A DNA stretch of 64,000 bases from Ovoidimarina sp038744785. GTDB lineage: Bacteria; Pseudomonadota; Alphaproteobacteria; Rhodobacterales; Rhodobacteraceae. Of the stretch, positions 43,838-53,049 are shown in pieces. Location of the stretch: the NCBI GenBank assembly GCA_038744785.1, contig JBCDLX010000025.1, positions 1 through 64,000 on the forward strand, given 5' to 3'. The notes beneath the pieces were generated by a model, which saw nothing but the letters and a program-made list of their open reading frames with translations, ran no database searches and was not told the origin of the DNA. Each line of letters begins with the position of its first letter. Position 1 is the first letter of the stretch. Position numbers and translations under genes: made by a program.

Positions 43838-44738
43838 GACGGACCGCCTCGCGCCAAGCCAAAAGCAACGCGCCAGCGATGATGATGCCCGCGCCAAGGT
43901 AGCTGGTGGCGTCGGGGCGGGCGCCGAACACAACCGCATCGTAGATCACGACGAACACCAATGCGCTGTAGCTAAACGGCGCGATAAAGCTGGCCTCGGC
44001 CCGCGCCATGGCCTGAACATAGCACCCTTGCGCGCAGGCCATGAGCGTTCCGATGGAGGCCAGTGCGGCCCATTGCGCGGCCGTTGGGACCTGCCAGACA
44101 AACAGCACAGCCCCGGATGCGATCAGGGTCCCAAGCGTGTTGTTGATCAACAGAATCTGAAGCGGGCGTTCCTTGCCCGCCAGTCGTTTGATTAGCGTGA
44201 TCTCAATTCCGATGAATACAGCGGCGATCAGGGCCAAAATCGCGCCCGCCTGGACGACGCCCGCGCCGGGACGCAAGAGCACAAGTGCACCGGCGAATGC
44301 AATCGCTGCTGCCAGCCAGCGCCAGCGGCCAACCCGTTCGCCGAGAAGCGGTATCGCAAACACCATTGCGAAGACAGGGTTCAGAAAGCTGATGGCGGTT
44401 GCGTCTGACAAAGGAATAAGCGCGGCGGCCGCGAACATCAGCGTTACGCCAATCCAGCCGAAGCTGGTCCGCCCAAGGTGCAGGGCGACATGCGGGCGGC
44501 TGAGCCTCGGGCGCCGAATGGCCACGGTTGCGGCAATCACAATGAATGCGAACAGAAACCGACCATGGCTGACCTGCATCGCGTGCATGTCGGGCCCAAG
44601 CGCGCCGGTGCCAAGCGCCTTGGCAATCAGCGTCGTTGCTGCAAAAAAGGCCATGGCCATAAGCATCAGCCCGACCGCCACCAAGGTTTGGGTCCTTGGG
44701 GCGTTTGGGTTCTCAGATGGCGCGGCTCGTTCTGTCAT
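43827..44738 (-). CDS. EamA/DMT-family transporter
   Basis: A 303-residue protein with about ten helices in two EamA repeats (first half includes RRPRLSRPHV and LSDATAISFLNPVFAMVFA, the second LIPGAVVQAG-like and YSALVFVVIYDAVVFG regions). The family exports amino acids, metabolites or drugs, and the substrate cannot be told. It is convergent with the ABC-2 permease gene and divergent from argD, across a 228-bp gap. Confidence 0.85.
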   Translation of the reverse strand: MTERAAPSENPNAPRTQTLVAVGLMLMAMAFFAATTLIAKALGTGALGPDMHAMQVSHGRFLFAFIVIAATVAIRRPRLSRPHVALHLGRTSFGWIGVTLMFAAAALIPLSDATAISFLNPVFAMVFAIPLLGERVGRWRWLAAAIAFAGALVLLRPGAGVVQAGAILALIAAVFIGIEITLIKRLAGKERPLQILLINNTLGTLIASGAVLFVWQVPTAAQWAALASIGTLMACAQGCYVQAMARAEASFIAPFSYSALVFVVIYDAVVFGARPDATSYLGAGIIIAGALLLAWREAVRLRT

Positions 44739-44914
44739 TGCGGTTTTGCTAGATCAGCGCTGGCATCCCCAGACAAGAGAAAAAGGGGTCGACGCCGTCC
44801 GGTGTTTTGCGATATCGACCACTGTATGACGCTAACCGGCCAAACCCGATTTCGACACCGACGCTGACGGTTTCCCCGTTTGCGCGCCTTACGCGTCCGC
44901 CCCCTTCGATGATT

Positions 44915-44930
44915 GACTTGTGCCCAAGTC
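44915..44930. repeat. Inverted repeat upstream of argD
   Basis: GACTTG (44915-44920) and CAAGTC (44925-44930) are exact complements with four bases between, 37 bases before the argD ATG. This is a possible operator. No ArgR consensus was recognised, and a short repeat like this can arise by chance. Confidence 0.3.
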
Positions 44931-44966
44931 GCTGACACCTCTGGGCCTCTCACTTAGGACAGTTCC

Positions 44967-46148
44967 ATGATCCCGTCTTTGCTGCCAACCTACAACCGTG
45001 TTCCCGTGTCGTTTGAAAGCGGCGATGGTGCTTGGCTTACTACCAGCGACGGGGTGCGATGGCTGGATCTAGGTGCCGGGATCGCTGTGAACGCCCTGGG
45101 CCACGCCCATCCGGCTCTGGTCGAAGCGCTGACTGCGCAAGCCGGACGGATTTGGCACCTGTCAAACCTGTATGAGATTCCCCAACAACAGGCCCTGGCC
45201 GACACACTCGTCGACCTGACATTTGCCGATACCGTGTTCTTTACAAATTCTGGAACCGAGGCCTGCGAACTGGCCGTAAAGATGGCGCGCAAGTTCTGGG
45301 ACGCCGCTGGCCAGCCCGAGCGAACCGATATCGTGACGTTTTCCGGCGCGTTCCACGGTCGGTCCTCGGCGGCGATTGCCGCTGCCGGGTCCGAGAAAAT
45401 GACGAAAGGGTTCGGGCCTTTGTTGCCTGGCTTCGTTCATGTCCCATGGGGAGATAAGGCCGCGCTAAAGGCTGCGATCTCGGACACGGTTGGCGCAATC
45501 CTAATCGAGCCCGTGCAAGGCGAGGGCGGTATTAACGTGTTGCCAGATCAAGACCTTAGGGTCTTGCGCGATCTTTGCGACGCACATGGAATCCTGTTGG
45601 TTCTTGATGAGGTTCAATGCGGTATTGGCAGAACGGGGCGGCTTTTTGCCCATGAATGGGCCGGGATCGAGCCCGATATCATGATGGTCGCCAAGGGCAT
45701 TGGCGGCGGCTTCCCATTGGGTGCGGTTCTAGCGACAGAGCGGGCGGCAGCGGGAATGACGGCTGGCACGCATGGGTCCACCTACGGGGGAAACCCGCTG
45801 GGATGCGCGGTTGGCGCCAAGGTTCTCGAGATTGTCGGACAAGACCCCTTTCTGGAAGAAGTCCGGCGGAAGTCGGGGTTGTTGGTGCAAAAGCTTGAGG
45901 GTCTGGTCGCAGCCCACCCTGACGTGTTTGAAGAGGTCCGGGGTCAGGGTCTGATCCTCGGCCTGAAATGCCGGGTTCCAAATACAGACGTGGTCACCGC
46001 CGGGTACGCGCAGAACCTTCTGACCGTGCCGGCGGCGGATAATGTCGTGCGCATTCTTCCGCCCCTGAACATTCCCGATAACGACATCGCCGAAGCGGTG
46101 CGGCGGCTGGACGCGGCGGCCCTAAGTCTTTCTGTCGACGCCGCTTAG
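44967..46148 (+). CDS. argD: Acetylornithine aminotransferase
   Basis: A 393-residue class III PLP aminotransferase of arginine synthesis. Motifs include TNSGTEACELAVKMAR, TFSGAFHGRS, LDEVQCGIGRTG and the PLP lysine in MVAKGIGGGFP. Short length and linkage to argF, 11 bases downstream, support ArgD over other class III enzymes. An AGGA ribosome site precedes the ATG. Confidence 0.94.
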   Translation: MIPSLLPTYNRVPVSFESGDGAWLTTSDGVRWLDLGAGIAVNALGHAHPALVEALTAQAGRIWHLSNLYEIPQQQALADTLVDLTFADTVFFTNSGTEACELAVKMARKFWDAAGQPERTDIVTFSGAFHGRSSAAIAAAGSEKMTKGFGPLLPGFVHVPWGDKAALKAAISDTVGAILIEPVQGEGGINVLPDQDLRVLRDLCDAHGILLVLDEVQCGIGRTGRLFAHEWAGIEPDIMMVAKGIGGGFPLGAVLATERAAAGMTAGTHGSTYGGNPLGCAVGAKVLEIVGQDPFLEEVRRKSGLLVQKLEGLVAAHPDVFEEVRGQGLILGLKCRVPNTDVVTAGYAQNLLTVPAADNVVRILPPLNIPDNDIAEAVRRLDAAALSLSVDAA

Positions 46149-46159
46149 AGACTGAGCCC

Positions 46160-47089
46160 ATGACAAGACACTTTCTTGATATCCATACGACCGATCCCGC
46201 AGATCTGCGGATAATGATCGACCAGGCGCGCACCATGAAAGATGCGCGGTCAGGCCGCCCAAAGGGAATGCCCGACGACGAAACCCCGCTTGCCGGGCGG
46301 ATCGTGGCCCTGATTTTCGAGAAACCCTCGACGCGTACGCGTGTGTCGTTTGACGTGGGTGTACGGCAGCTGGGCGGGGAAACTATGGTTTTGTCGGGCA
46401 GCGAGATGCAGCTTGGCCATGGCGAAAGCATCCCGGACACTGCGCGTGTGCTATCGCGCTATGTCGATGCGATCATGATCCGGACCTATGAAGAGGCCGA
46501 CGTTCTGGAACTTGCAGAGCATGCAACGGTTCCAGTTATCAACGGGCTGACCAACCGGTCGCATCCCTGCCAGATTATGGCTGATGTGATGACCTATGAA
46601 GAACACCGGGGCCCGATCGCTGGGAGGAAGGTCGCTTGGATGGGCGACGGCAACAACGTGTGCGCATCCTTTCTGCATGCCGCCGGTCAGTTCGGTTTCG
46701 ACATGGTGGTCTCGGGGCCAGAGCCACTGGATCCCGAGCCCGAGTTCGTTGACTGGGCCCGCGCGGCAGGGGCGACTGTTGAGATCGAGCGTGATCCCGA
46801 CCGCGCGGTTTCCGGCGCCGATCTTGTCGTTGCAGACACCTGGGTGTCGATGCATGACGCGCAAGCCACGCGCGAGCGGCGGCACAATCTGTTACGCCCC
46901 TATCAAGTGAACGACGCCTTGATGGCCAAGGCCAAGGACGACGCGCTTTTCATGCATTGCCTGCCCGCACACCGCGAGGAAGAGGTGACAAGTGCTGTTA
47001 TGGATGGGCGGCATTCTGTGATTTTCGACGAGGCAGAGAACAGGCTTCACGCCCAGAAAGCTGTTTTGCGCTGGTGTCTTGGGGTGTAG
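46160..47089 (+). CDS. argF: Ornithine carbamoyltransferase
   Basis: A 309-residue OTCase. The carbamoyl-phosphate site is FEKPSTRTR, the ornithine side has SHPCQIMAD, and the active-site Cys is in MHCLPAHREEE. It makes citrulline from ornithine and carbamoyl phosphate in the cytoplasm. It forms a two-gene unit with argD. Confidence 0.96.
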   Translation: MTRHFLDIHTTDPADLRIMIDQARTMKDARSGRPKGMPDDETPLAGRIVALIFEKPSTRTRVSFDVGVRQLGGETMVLSGSEMQLGHGESIPDTARVLSRYVDAIMIRTYEEADVLELAEHATVPVINGLTNRSHPCQIMADVMTYEEHRGPIAGRKVAWMGDGNNVCASFLHAAGQFGFDMVVSGPEPLDPEPEFVDWARAAGATVEIERDPDRAVSGADLVVADTWVSMHDAQATRERRHNLLRPYQVNDALMAKAKDDALFMHCLPAHREEEVTSAVMDGRHSVIFDEAENRLHAQKAVLRWCLGV

Positions 47090-47141
47090 CGCCGCTGACG
47101 GTTTTGCGCTACTTCAATAGGGCGACTTGAGGGAATTGCAC

Positions 47142-47528
47142 ATGAAGAAATCGCTTATCTCGATGCTCGTACACTTGGCGTGCAATGCGATCGGACTGCT
47201 TCTGGCGGTCCTCTTGTTGCCGGGATTCCGGATAGATCCGCTCTCCTTTATCATTGTGGTTGTCTTGTTTTCTGTGATCTTGGTGGTGGCGCAGCCGATC
47301 ATGCGAAAAGTGTCGCAAAAGTGGGTGCCGCAGTTGATGGGCGGATTGTCTCTGGTCGTCGTCTTCCTGGGTCTTGGACTGACAGATCTGATCGTGAGTG
47401 ATGGTATGGCAATTGGCGGGATCGCCAACTGGTTGGCCGGAACTCTTTTGGTGTGGCTGGGTGCCCTGATCGCTAGCATCGCGTTGCCATCGGTGTTGGG
47501 TCAGCCGAAATCGGCAAAGAAGGCGTAA
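47142..47528 (+). CDS. Phage holin superfamily IV-like membrane protein
   Basis: A 128-residue protein with four predicted membrane helices and short loops, and the motif VVAQPIMRKV between helices two and three. This matches the DUF360/mycobacterial 4-TMS holin-like group, which is widespread on chromosomes and usually not phage-linked. No phage genes are near. ATG 47142 follows GAGGG by eight bases. Confidence 0.65.
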   Translation: MKKSLISMLVHLACNAIGLLLAVLLLPGFRIDPLSFIIVVVLFSVILVVAQPIMRKVSQKWVPQLMGGLSLVVVFLGLGLTDLIVSDGMAIGGIANWLAGTLLVWLGALIASIALPSVLGQPKSAKKA

Positions 47529-47656
47529 TCCAGGGAACAAGTCGCCATCTGGGCGCAATTCACGCGCCGATACCCCGTGCCACGGATTACAATTGGTGGC
47601 AATGGCAAAGACTCTGCGTCTGTCCATCCGGGTCGCATTGAATCGATCGTTGGCCG

Positions 47657-48232
47657 CTAGAAGTCTCGTCGAAGCCCGACGATCAGCGCGTTGGACGCAC
47701 CGTCCGGCTCAAGCGTCCCGTAACCGTCGGACCGGTGGTGGAGCCGGGCGAAGATGTTGTCACCCGACGTGAGCTCTGCGAACTCGGCCTCGACATAGTA
47801 GTAGATCAATCCTTCGCGCGACGTTCCGCCATAGTTGCTGCGCTCCAGATCTGAGACCTCGGAGTAATAGGAATAGCCCAACCCGAACGCAAAGCTCTCA
47901 AAAGCGCCCAACCAAGGGGTCTTGGGATGGTAGCGAAGGGAAACTGGCAACGCGAATTCGACAAAGTCCTGGTCGCCGAAATGGGCGTTGATCTGAAACT
48001 CGGCCCCGAAGGAAAAGCGGCTTTCCGCGATCTGCCGATCGTAACCGATCACGAACCCAACCAAGTACTCGTCGACCAGTTCGACCTTCGCAAGGTTCAA
48101 GGAGTCTGCGGCCCGGTCATTTGTCATGACACCGGTCTGGATCGCCCAGGACCACGTGCCATTCGGATCCGGATCGGCCGCAGCCACGCCAGCAGTGGCA
48201 ATCATTGCGAGGGAAAAAAGACCCTGTTTCAA
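47657..48232 (-). CDS. Small outer-membrane beta-barrel protein (PagL/acyloxyacyl hydrolase-like)
   Basis: A 191-residue protein with a signal peptide (cut after VAAA, about residue 19) and alternating-strand pattern ending in Phe (GLRRDF), as for outer-membrane barrels. The end has HHRSDGYG followed by an ASN segment. This resembles the His-x-Ser site of PagL lipid A 3-O-deacylases, though spacing to the expected Glu is uncertain. A general barrel function is equally possible. Convergent neighbour is the holin-like gene. Confidence 0.55.
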   Translation of the reverse strand: MKQGLFSLAMIATAGVAAADPDPNGTWSWAIQTGVMTNDRAADSLNLAKVELVDEYLVGFVIGYDRQIAESRFSFGAEFQINAHFGDQDFVEFALPVSLRYHPKTPWLGAFESFAFGLGYSYYSEVSDLERSNYGGTSREGLIYYYVEAEFAELTSGDNIFARLHHRSDGYGTLEPDGASNALIVGLRRDF

Positions 48233-48559
48233 TACAAGTTCGCCAGTCGCCTAAATGTTAGGCAGGTTACAGCGTTCGGGCCCAATGTCAAAACACGCCG
48301 GCCGACGGTGGCAAGGACCGAAGGTCGTGGATCTACTTGGTAGGGGCTGGCGAACGGCCACTTAGATGTGCCTGCCAATGCCCGGTAGGGCGCAGCGCGC
48401 CAGGCCGTTCTGTTCGCCGCGAACCGCAATGGGACACCCGCTTCGCAGAAATCGAGTGATTGGTTTACGCCCGGTTCATTCGTTCGGCGGTCACTACCCT
48501 GCAGTCGTCGACCATAACTTGTCCGTTAGCCAAATCCCGGGACCGAGCCTTGTGCGCGG
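48233..48559. other. Intergenic region, 327 bp
   Basis: No supported gene, RNA or repeat was seen. A short frame of 65 codons (48366-48563) lacks a ribosome site and any family likeness. The stretch holds the promoter of the leftward barrel gene and the 3' side of the leftward TPR regulator. Confidence 0.5.
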
Positions 48560-50164
48560 TTAATCCGGGATGCCGACTTCGGCCAACGCGACCATCCATC
48601 GGTCGCGTGGTTCGTCGACCGTCCAGTTCCGGGCATTGGTCTCTAGCTCCTGGGCAAGCGTCCAGTCAGGGTAGCGATCAAGGAAGGCGCTTGCTGCAAT
48701 GCCGGCTTCCTCGGTGTCACCAAGGCAAGCATGGATCACGGCAAGCAGTTTCATTGCCTCGGGTGGAATCGCCGGGATGGACTGCATGCTGTCCAGCGCG
48801 TTGGCGCATTCGCCTGCCTGCCATTCGGCCCAAGCACGCATCCACAACGACACCGGATCCTGGATCGGGTCAATCTGCGCGATGCGATCGAACACCCGGA
48901 ACGCGTCGTCCAGCTTATCAGAATAAATGTAGGCCTGTCCCAGAGCGTTCAACACGATCACCGAGGACGGGTTCAACTCGCCCGCGGCCTCAAGCGCGGC
49001 AACCGACCTTTCGATCTCGCCGCGCTGCATCAACACGCGCCCAAGCGCAAGGTGGGCCATGTAGTTCTGTGGACCCAATTGCACAGCGCGCAGGCCTAGG
49101 GTCTTTGCTTCATCGAGGAGCGCGCCATCGCCCTCAATTGCCCAGCCAAAACGTACGCCGATCCTTAGCAACAGAGCACGACCGAGGTAGCCCCATTCGG
49201 ATTCGGGAAATTCATCGACTGCTTGTTGTGCAAGCGCAAGAGAAGCGATCCAGTTCTCCCGCCTTGGTGCAGATTGGAAAATGATCCGAGCACGGTTGTC
49301 GAGGATCAGGGCGTCAACATCACCAGCGGATCTGGGCGCCGCGGCATTGATGGCGACGACCGACGTGCTGATCTTGTGGGCGACGCGAAACGCGATCGTA
49401 TCGTTGATTTCGAACATGTTCTCGAGAGGCACCTCGAAACGATCAACCCAAGCATTGGTAAGCGTTCCCGCATCAATCAACTGCACCGAAACGCGAAGCG
49501 TGCGGTCGCGGATTTCCTGAGTGCCTTGTACGAGGAAATCAGCGCCAAGCTGTGACGCGATCTCTCTCAGGTCCTGAGACGGATCGCGAAACCGGAAACT
49601 CGAGTGCCGTGCGATCACGTCGAACTCGGAGTATCGGGCGAGAGAATCGATTATGTCGTGGCTGACAGACTCGCCCGGTCCGCCATCCAGCTCAGATCGC
49701 CCAAGCTCTTGGAAAGGAAGCACCGCGACAACAGACCGCCCCGAGGCAGAGGTGCCGGACTGCATTGTCCAGGAGACGGCGGTGGCAACGACCAAGGCGG
49801 CTACGGCTGCGCCGACAAAAGTCAAGCGGTTGCGGCTCCACGCCGCGGTTTGTGAGGTTTGGCCAATGGCAAGGCGATATCCTTTGCGAGGAACGGTTTC
49901 CACGATCCGCCTTTCGTTGTCCCCGATTGCTTGACGTATCTCGGCAATGCACTGCACCAGGCTGTCGTCGCCGACATGAGTGCCCGCCCATACGGTCTCA
50001 AAAAAAGTCTGACGCGTCACAGTTTCGCCCGGGGTTTCAGCAAGCTTCACAAGGACCTGCCGCGTTTGATGGCGAAGACCGATTTCTATCCCGTTCGACT
50101 TCGTCAGACGGCCCGTAGAACGATCGATTATGGTTTCGCCAAGACTGATTTCGGATTCTTTCAT
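48560..50164 (-). CDS. CadC/ToxR-type transcriptional regulator with TolB-like and TPR domains
   Basis: A 534-residue protein. Residues ~5-100 form an OmpR-like winged helix (VTRQTFFETVWAGTHVGDDS, VETVPRKGYRL). One membrane helix follows (about 113-132). The periplasmic part begins with a TolB-like region (VVAVLPFQELG, LVQGTQEIRDRTLRVSVQL shown only as TQEIRDRTLRVSVQL) and ends with TPR repeats (about 340-480). Membrane-anchored regulators of this kind bind DNA directly and sense periplasmic signals. It is divergent from a small secreted protein gene, its most likely target. Confidence 0.82.
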   Translation of the reverse strand: MKESEISLGETIIDRSTGRLTKSNGIEIGLRHQTRQVLVKLAETPGETVTRQTFFETVWAGTHVGDDSLVQCIAEIRQAIGDNERRIVETVPRKGYRLAIGQTSQTAAWSRNRLTFVGAAVAALVVATAVSWTMQSGTSASGRSVVAVLPFQELGRSELDGGPGESVSHDIIDSLARYSEFDVIARHSSFRFRDPSQDLREIASQLGADFLVQGTQEIRDRTLRVSVQLIDAGTLTNAWVDRFEVPLENMFEINDTIAFRVAHKISTSVVAINAAAPRSAGDVDALILDNRARIIFQSAPRRENWIASLALAQQAVDEFPESEWGYLGRALLLRIGVRFGWAIEGDGALLDEAKTLGLRAVQLGPQNYMAHLALGRVLMQRGEIERSVAALEAAGELNPSSVIVLNALGQAYIYSDKLDDAFRVFDRIAQIDPIQDPVSLWMRAWAEWQAGECANALDSMQSIPAIPPEAMKLLAVIHACLGDTEEAGIAASAFLDRYPDWTLAQELETNARNWTVDEPRDRWMVALAEVGIPD

Positions 50165-50286
50165 ATGATTTCGCTCAGCGAATTGCCGTCCTCTACACGA
50201 AGCTGACCCTACGACGCCTCATTTAGCGAACCAACCGCCTCGTTGCGGCGCGTGGTGCTTATGAACCTGACGGGAAGGAGAAACCC

Positions 50287-50643
50287 ATGTTGAATAGCCG
50301 CTCTTCGGTTCGGTTGGCGATTAGTGTGTTGGCTGCCCTTTTCATTCCAATGGCCGCAACAGCCGAGGATTTGCCATCCCATCCGGACATGAAATTTCTG
50401 GTCCTTCACAAAAGCTGCAACGCGACCGCTGCCAAACGCAGGATGTCCGCCGGAGAAGCTCAATTCTGCGCAGCGAACTATCTGCGACTTAAGCTCTCCT
50501 TTCTTCCAGATGTCGATTTGGAGTGGTTTTACGCCTTGGGATTCGCAGAAAGACATGCCGTGAACCAAGAAGGTTATGCTGCCTACCTCGCATGGCAAAA
50601 TCTTCACGCTCGGCGAACCTTGGAGAGCGATGACAGCATGTGA
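50287..50643 (+). CDS. Small secreted protein, unknown function
   Basis: A 118-residue protein with a clear signal peptide (cut after ATAEA-like ATA-ED, about residue 26). The mature part of about 90 residues has two Cys (KSCNAT and QFCAAN) that could form a disulfide, and aromatic-rich helices. I do not recognise it. A GGAGAAA ribosome site precedes the ATG. It is divergent from the CadC-like regulator, with a 122-bp shared promoter region. Confidence 0.7.
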   Translation: MLNSRSSVRLAISVLAALFIPMAATAEDLPSHPDMKFLVLHKSCNATAAKRRMSAGEAQFCAANYLRLKLSFLPDVDLEWFYALGFAERHAVNQEGYAAYLAWQNLHARRTLESDDSM

Positions 50644-50695
50644 TGATTGCCGGCTTGGTGCGCAGTAGGACCACGGAATCCCGCTTGCCTTCCCA

Positions 50696-51340
50696 TTATC
50701 GAAGGGCGTAGCGGTTCTTGAGCGGCGACGTTGAGATTGCCGTTTTCTGAAGAGATACCAATTGCCCAAGCGCGGGTCTGAAATCCTGGTGTCTCGGGAT
50801 CGGTTCGAGAAAGTCGAATAGACGCAGCAGATTGACTGGATGTTTCACGACCAGCGCGGCCAGCCGCTCTTTTGCGGTGTTGGTCGGGTATCCGTCAATG
50901 ATTTGTGCTGCCGCCTGTGTCGGTGTCAGGAGCGCATAGTCCTGTGGACCAAGGGTCGTGTCACGCAGCGCATCGAAGGGCGACGCTCCAAGCGCGCGAA
51001 ACTTGGGCAGATGGATCCGGACATCTTCGGCTTGGTTCTCGATCACCGAGCCCGAACGCTGGGTAAACCCCATAGTGCCGAGCTTTGCCAGCGCGCGCCG
51101 CCGCATCGGCCCGGAAAGCATGTCAAGATCAGCCCGATCATATCGCAGATCATCGAAGACTGAAATCAGCCGCAGGTCGGCATCCGCGACCATCAGATAG
51201 GGATCGGCGTTCAGCAAATGGACCTGATCGGAAAAGGGCGCGCGCGTCCCTTCTTCACGGGGCGCACCGGTTTTGGTGCGAACCCCTTCGGCGCGCTCGG
51301 TGCGATTAAAAAGGGTCGTCAACCGATCGATCATAGGCAA
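50696..51340 (-). CDS. Uncharacterised protein, 214 residues
   Basis: No signal peptide or membrane helix and no motif I recognise. The N-terminal third is charged and probably disordered (RTKTGAPREEGTR), followed by a mixed alpha/beta region (LMVADADLRLISVFDDLR). The start is TTG at 51340, six bases after AGGA. The ATG at 51334 is 12 bases from it and less well placed. Confidence 0.6.
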   Translation of the reverse strand: MPMIDRLTTLFNRTERAEGVRTKTGAPREEGTRAPFSDQVHLLNADPYLMVADADLRLISVFDDLRYDRADLDMLSGPMRRRALAKLGTMGFTQRSGSVIENQAEDVRIHLPKFRALGASPFDALRDTTLGPQDYALLTPTQAAAQIIDGYPTNTAKERLAALVVKHPVNLLRLFDFLEPIPRHQDFRPALGQLVSLQKTAISTSPLKNRYALR

Positions 51341-51468
51341 CTTCTTTCCTAGGAACAGGCGTTGCCGTACGGGTCCTACCTAAGCCTTCATGGCATGCCG
51401 CGTCCCAATCGTCCAAGGCAGGGTTCACTCCGGCGTACAGCGCGCTAATTGTAGAACTGCGAGATTAA

Positions 51469-51714
51469 ATGAGCCCAGACATGCTGCAAGAGAAGAAATC
51501 TGAAACCGATGCCGAGAAGCAAAAGGCAGTGCTGCGAAAACTGGTGACCGAGCTGAGCCATGAGCATCCGGATCTTTACTATCAACCGACGACCGAAATT
51601 GCGCGGCTGATCCGCGATCACGTTGCCAACGGCGGAACGCTGAATGGCGCGGATCGGAAACTGATGGAGCACCTGAGCAGCCGCGACCTGCAGGTCCTGC
51701 TCAGTCTGCACTGA
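51469..51714 (+). CDS. Small uncharacterised protein, 81 residues
   Basis: An 81-residue charged, helical, probably soluble protein (KQKAVLRKLVTELSHEHP, EIARLIRDHV, RKLMEHLSSRD). There is no recognised family and only a weak ribosome site. The codon use looks normal for the region, and it is divergent from the preceding 214-residue gene, which supports it being real. Confidence 0.5.
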   Translation: MSPDMLQEKKSETDAEKQKAVLRKLVTELSHEHPDLYYQPTTEIARLIRDHVANGGTLNGADRKLMEHLSSRDLQVLLSLH

Positions 51715-51814
51715 TCCAGAGCGTACGGTTGCCGGTCCGGGCGACTTGGTATTGCTTGTGTCGTGCTGCATTACGCCACCGCGCCGCTCAGCTTGGTGAA
51801 TGATGCGCCGTACC

Positions 51815-52912
51815 TTACGGGTCGGAGCTGTCTTCGGCCTCGTCGGGCGAAGCAATCTGGTCTTGTTTCATAACCTGCTCTGGGATCAGCCCAAACCAGG
51901 TTCCTCGGCCTCGGATCGCAATTCCATCGCCAGACTCTACAATCGCAAAGAACTCCTGAGAAACGTTGCAGAATTCTTGCTCGCGACCTTCGATGAACAG
52001 AAGAGTGGTCCCAGAACAAAATTTCCTTCTTTCTTGCAGGCTGGTTTCAACAATCGTGCCAAACATGATCATCTCTGATCCAAACGCTTTAGCGGCCATC
52101 TCGGGTATGGCGGTTTGCAGGATTGCTTTGGTTCCTCCGATCGATGTGAGCAGAAAGAACAACGCATAGACCAAAACCGCGGGCGTCGAGCGAACATAGT
52201 CTTTCCTGGACAAAACACGGGTCCAGGAAAACATCACGACAACCGCGACGCCGACGCCAATAGCGGTTGCCGGGGTCCTTGTCAGTTGAAACCATGCCTG
52301 AGATGCGATGGTTTGCCGATGGCCGATGGGAACCATAGTCCACATCCAATATGCAAGCCCCACGCAATAACAGATCAAACTGGCGATTATGACGATCTTC
52401 AAGATCGCCGGGTCTTGTCGCAGTTTCTCGACTATTGGGACCCCGAAGTCCCTCAAGTCCCTTCCTTTCATTCTGGAGATAATACCAAACCATGCGGATC
52501 CCGGAAACACAAATACAAAAAATGGGAAGAGCAGAATAATAAGTGTAATATTAATTAGGACAACGATGGATTCTGCGAAGTGTAAGTTTGTTCCTACGAA
52601 CAATAGGATAGTTTCTAGTGATATTGAGAATGAAACGAATATGCATATGGCGCAAAGGAACCGTACAAAATGTGGATCTATCGCTTCTGCAAGTCGGCGA
52701 AATACCGGAATAGATTTCTTCGGGATTAAGAACGCCCACCCGAATAAGAGTGCCACGATATGAAAAAATAACCAAACTAGGAACCCAAACCAATAACCAC
52801 TGCCTGTTCCACTGAAGTGGAAAACGGTAAAGCCGAGAACGACGACCACACAGAAGACCGTAAAGCCACCGAATAGAAGCGAAGCTGCCCGAGTGTAATC
52901 TTCTCGTCCCAT
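51815..52912 (-). CDS. Uncharacterised multi-pass membrane protein (AT-richer gene)
   Basis: A 365-residue protein with about seven membrane helices in the first 260 residues, then a soluble C-terminal domain of about 100 residues (RKFCSGTTLLFIEGREQEFCN, quoted only as KFCSGTTLLFIEG). I do not recognise a family. The part at about 52490-52800 is clearly richer in A+T than surrounding genes. The start ATG 52912 (MGREDYTR) is preferred to 53047, as the extra leader has no membrane character. Confidence 0.65.
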   Translation of the reverse strand: MGREDYTRAASLLFGGFTVFCVVVVLGFTVFHFSGTGSGYWFGFLVWLFFHIVALLFGWAFLIPKKSIPVFRRLAEAIDPHFVRFLCAICIFVSFSISLETILLFVGTNLHFAESIVVLINITLIILLFPFFVFVFPGSAWFGIISRMKGRDLRDFGVPIVEKLRQDPAILKIVIIASLICYCVGLAYWMWTMVPIGHRQTIASQAWFQLTRTPATAIGVGVAVVVMFSWTRVLSRKDYVRSTPAVLVYALFFLLTSIGGTKAILQTAIPEMAAKAFGSEMIMFGTIVETSLQERRKFCSGTTLLFIEGREQEFCNVSQEFFAIVESGDGIAIRGRGTWFGLIPEQVMKQDQIASPDEAEDSSDP

Positions 52913-53049
52913 TCTAGTGATGGTGACGGAGAAGAGTGGCGAAACTTCGGCTTTCGGAAGGCGTGTCCAAGGGCCGGGGCCCCAGCGTAGCACCCGCTTA
53001 CATCTCCGAACGCGAACCCGAGCCTCGCGCCAATTCATTCGCCCCAAAC

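Noticed and set aside
44739..44966. tRNA or small RNA gene in the 228-bp gap before argD
   Set aside because: No cloverleaf, no terminator and no strong promoter seen; only a short inverted repeat stands out.
47142..47528. Phage remnant suggested by the holin-like gene
   Set aside because: This four-helix family is common on chromosomes, and no other phage gene, integrase or attachment site lies nearby.
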